Program-made: the position numbers and the translations under genes
Shown here: in pieces, positions 25,509 to 28,121 of the stretch
How positions within the stretch are numbered: position 1 is the stretch's first letter
Layout of the letters: every line of letters begins with the position of its first letter
Assembly: GCA_023459355.1 (NCBI GenBank)
Contig: JAEWUM010000021.1
Location: forward strand, 1-28,121
Direction: 5' to 3'
Origin: Bacteroidota bacterium
GTDB lineage: Bacteria; Bacteroidota; Bacteroidia; Bacteroidales; Paludibacteraceae
Length of the DNA: 28,121 bases
Notes under the pieces: model-generated
The model's input: only the letters and a program-made list of their open reading frames with translations
Databases searched by the model: none
Told to the model about the DNA's origin: nothing

Positions 25509-27728
25509 TTACATGGCTTCAAAGAAACTGCGGGAAATGACCTCGAGTTGTTGTGCGCGGGTGAGGCGTACAAAGTTCACGGCATAGCCAGAGACGCGGA
25601 TGGTCAGCTGCGGATATTCTTCCGGATGTTCCATGGCATCTTCGAGCATCTCGCGGTTCAGCACGTTCACGTTGAGGTGGTGCGCGTTTTTCGCGAAATA
25701 GCCATCCATGATGCTCACCAAGTTTTCCCTGCGATCCTGCTCACTTGGACCGAGCGTTTTCGGAACAATGGAGAAGGTATTCGAGATGCCGTCCATCGAA
25801 TGGGTGTAATCTAATTTCGATACCGAGCTCAGTGAAGCCAACGCGCCGTTGGTGTCGCGACCGTGCATCGGGTTAGCACCCGGCGCGAAAGGCACCCCTT
25901 TGGCACGACCGTCGGGCGTAGCGCCTGTTTTATTGCCATATACCACGTTGGAAGTGATGGTCAGGATACTCAGCGTTGGCTCTGCGTTTTTATAGGTCGG
26001 CAATTCTTTCAGCAAAGAGTTGAAATAAATCGGAATTTCACGGGCAAATACATCCACACGGTCATCGTCGTTGCCATAGCAGGGGAATTCACCTTCTATC
26101 CTGAAATCTTTCGAAAGTCCGTTTTCATCTCTCACAACAGTAACTTTGGCATGTTTAATCGCCGAAAGCGAATCAGCCACGATGCTCAGTCCGGCAGCTC
26201 CATACGCCAGGTTGATGCGCGGGTTGGTATCGATAAACGCCATCTGCGCTTTTTCGTAGTAATATTTGTCGTGCATGTAATGGATGATGTTCATGGAGTC
26301 GGCATACACACGCGAAACTTCTGTCATCGCCAGTTTAAAATTTTCCATTACTTCATCGAGATTCAACACATCCGATTTGAGTGCGGGGATACCATGTAAC
26401 ACCTGTTTGCCACTGATTTCACAGCGACCTTGGTTGATAGCCAGTAATAATGTTTTGGCCAAGTTGCAACGGGCACCGAAGAACTGAATCTGTTTGCCGA
26501 TTTCCTGATAAGAAACACAGCAGGCAATTCCGTAATCATCGCTGCAACGGCTGTTTTGCATCAAATCATCGTTTTCGTATTGTATGGAGGAGGTGTCGAT
26601 AGAAACTTTCGCGCAAAATTCCTTGAATGCTTCCGGCAGACGTTGCGACCAAAGCACCGTCATGTTGGGTTCGGGCGATGGACCGAGGTTGTAAAGCGTT
26701 TGCAGGAAACGGAAAGATGTCTTGGTTACCTTGTGGCGACCGTCAGTCATCGTTCCTCCAATTGATTCGGTTACCCAGGTCGGGTCGCCGGCGAAAATCT
26801 CGTTGTAGGCATCCATGCGCAGGTGACGCACCATGCGGAGTTTCATCACAAACTGGTCGATGAGCTCCTGTGCATATACTTCGGTAATTTTACCGGCTTG
26901 AATATCCCTTTCGATGTAGATGTCGAGGAATGAAGAAACGTTACCCAGCGACATGGCGGCTCCGTCCTGTTCTTTTACCGCCGCGAGGTAAGCCATGTAA
27001 ACCCATTGTACGGCTTCCTGTGCCGTTTCAGCGGGACGGGTCAAATCCAGGCCATAAATACGGCCGAGTTCTTCCACTTCTTTCAGGGCTTTGATTTGCT
27101 CCGCGATTTCTTCCCGCAGGCGGATGCGCTCGTCGGTCATGGGACCGTTGAAAATCAGTTGGTCTGCCTTTTTGGCTTCAATCAAACGGGTAGTTCCGTA
27201 AAGCGCCAGACGGCGGTAATCACCAATGATGCGACCACGGGCATAATTATCCGGCAATCCGGTTAAAATACCCAGCGAACGGAAGGTGCGGATTTCGTTG
27301 TTGTACACATCGAACACCCCGTCGTTATGTGTTTTGGCGTATTTGGTGAAAATCTCTTTCACGATGAGTGAAATTTCCACACCATTTTCAGAACAAGCTT
27401 TTTCTACTACTGCAATGCCGCCATAAGGCTTCATGGCGCGTTTCAGCAGCATGTCGGTTTGTAAACCCACGATAATTTCTTTGTCACGGTCGATGTATCC
27501 CGCTGCATGAGACGTAATGCTGGAAACCAGCTGATTGTCGATTGCGCGTACGCCGTTGTTGGCACGCTCTTCTTTAATTGCATCCAAGCAAATTTGCCAC
27601 AGTTGTTTGGTTGTTGCTGATGCTCCACATAAAAATGAACCATCTCCGTCGTAGGGAGTAATGTTGTTGGTTACAAAATCACGTACGTTGATCTGTTCCT
27701 GCCAGATACCTGACTTAAATTTACCCAT
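25509..27728 (-). CDS. pflB: Formate acetyltransferase (pyruvate formate-lyase)
   Basis: The 739-residue enzyme converts pyruvate and CoA to acetyl-CoA and formate by radical chemistry. It has the active-site cysteine pair C403-C404 (GIACCVS) and the radical glycine G714 in TIRVSGYAVNFVRL near the end. Length and landmarks (YARGRIIGDYRRLALYG, PEPNMTVLWS, NKTGATPDGRAKGVPFAPGANPMHGRD) agree with authentic PflB rather than a diol dehydratase or other glycyl-radical paralogue. With pflA and focA it makes up a mixed-acid fermentation unit, producing formate that could also supply NrdD. Confidence 0.98.
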   Translation of the reverse strand: MGKFKSGIWQEQINVRDFVTNNITPYDGDGSFLCGASATTKQLWQICLDAIKEERANNGVRAIDNQLVSSITSHAAGYIDRDKEIIVGLQTDMLLKRAMKPYGGIAVVEKACSENGVEISLIVKEIFTKYAKTHNDGVFDVYNNEIRTFRSLGILTGLPDNYARGRIIGDYRRLALYGTTRLIEAKKADQLIFNGPMTDERIRLREEIAEQIKALKEVEELGRIYGLDLTRPAETAQEAVQWVYMAYLAAVKEQDGAAMSLGNVSSFLDIYIERDIQAGKITEVYAQELIDQFVMKLRMVRHLRMDAYNEIFAGDPTWVTESIGGTMTDGRHKVTKTSFRFLQTLYNLGPSPEPNMTVLWSQRLPEAFKEFCAKVSIDTSSIQYENDDLMQNSRCSDDYGIACCVSYQEIGKQIQFFGARCNLAKTLLLAINQGRCEISGKQVLHGIPALKSDVLNLDEVMENFKLAMTEVSRVYADSMNIIHYMHDKYYYEKAQMAFIDTNPRINLAYGAAGLSIVADSLSAIKHAKVTVVRDENGLSKDFRIEGEFPCYGNDDDRVDVFAREIPIYFNSLLKELPTYKNAEPTLSILTITSNVVYGNKTGATPDGRAKGVPFAPGANPMHGRDTNGALASLSSVSKLDYTHSMDGISNTFSIVPKTLGPSEQDRRENLVSIMDGYFAKNAHHLNVNVLNREMLEDAMEHPEEYPQLTIRVSGYAVNFVRLTRAQQLEVISRSFFEAM

Positions 27729-28094
27729 CTGAACTAAACAATTTAATTGTTAAAACTATACCTAAAACTAATACCTAAATAACACCTTTTTTATCGAATG
27801 CAAAAGTAATAAATCTCATTTGTATGCTATATAACATAAAATAATGAGTTTTACGGTGCAAATTTACGACGATAATAATTATTATATGCTATTGCGAATT
27901 AAAGAAATTTTTCTATAATAACCTCTTTTCACTTGAAAATTAGTTCCCTCGCATTTAGCTGCTGTAGGTAGCGATAATCAGTTGTATCGAAAGAATCAAT
28001 ATCGTTATTGATTTTTTCTACCAAACACAAAAGCATGATTTGATGTTTTACGGTTACATAAAAAGAATTATAGTAACATTAAAATATTATCATC
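27729..28094. promoter_or_regulatory. Divergent control region between pflB and the last gene
   Basis: This AT-rich 366-base gap holds two -7-like elements facing pflB on the minus strand: TACTTTTG (27808-27801) and TAAATTTG (27866-27859). Neither has a convincing TTTG 19-20 bases upstream. An inverted repeat with arms AATCAATA (27994-28001) and TATTGATT (28006-28013), followed by a T run, lies about 80 bases ahead of the plus-strand gene and may be an operator or attenuator. No gene is seen inside the gap. Confidence 0.4.
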
Positions 28095-28121
28095 ATGAAA
28101 TTTGAACTTCCCGCATTACCG
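28095..28121 (+). CDS. Partial gene start, probable Fe/Mn superoxide dismutase
   Basis: Only nine codons are present (MKFELPALP) before the window ends. This is the usual N-terminus of Bacteroidales iron/manganese superoxide dismutases, where PALPY or PxLPY follows a short start. The call depends on these few residues only, so it remains tentative; the sequence right of the window would settle it. Confidence 0.5.

Overview
The window reads as chromosomal DNA from an anaerobic, polysaccharide-using member of the Bacteroidota, most likely order Bacteroidales. The support is: Bacteroidetes-type promoters (TTTG, about 19-20 bases, then TAnnTTTG) at several places; type IX secretion sorting domains; TonB-dependent receptors with carboxypeptidase-regulatory-like domains; a Bacteroidetes-style ECF sigma factor; and anaerobic glycyl-radical enzymes (NrdD, PflB). 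No rRNA, tRNA, CRISPR array or phage gene was recognised. Species assignment is not possible from the sequence alone.

Left part (1-9005, + strand): a compact five-gene run that looks like one operon for glycan breakdown. It encodes a secreted repeat/propeller-like protein with a type IX sorting tail, a metallophosphoesterase fused to that same propeller-like domain and tail, a GH109-type glycosidase (alpha-N-acetylgalactosaminidase family), a GH36 alpha-galactosidase, and a second free-standing metallophosphoesterase. Phosphoesterases beside alpha-GalNAc and alpha-Gal removing enzymes suggest a phosphate-containing or capped glycan as the target; that is inference.

Middle part (9070-16640): an ECF sigma factor, then a cobalamin riboswitch leading into a BtuB-like TonB receptor and a surface lipoprotein of the YncE-like propeller type that fits BtuG, the Bacteroidetes B12-capturing lipoprotein. 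Convergent to this is a two-gene minus-strand operon: a small His-rich membrane-anchored protein and a TonB receptor with a CxxC motif in its plug. Its promoter is nearly perfect, with a 25-base palindrome sitting between the -33 and -7 elements. Three copies of one 33-base palindrome punctuate this part.

Then (16413-20897, + strand) a second cobalamin riboswitch precedes nrdD-nrdG, the B12-independent anaerobic ribonucleotide reductase and its activase. This is the arrangement expected if the cell switches between B12-dependent and B12-independent reductases. A 152-base MITE-like element with terminal inverted repeats sits between riboswitch and nrdD. A class 3 aldehyde dehydrogenase follows.

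Right part (20915-28121): a small lipoprotein, a nested palindrome array, another TonB receptor, and the minus-strand formate cluster focA-pflA-pflB with several dispersed GTCATTGCGAG-type repeats around pflA. The last 27 bases appear to be the start of a superoxide dismutase gene. The themes joining the window are anaerobic radical enzymology (NrdDG, PflAB, formate), corrinoid acquisition and sensing, and outer-membrane nutrient uptake.
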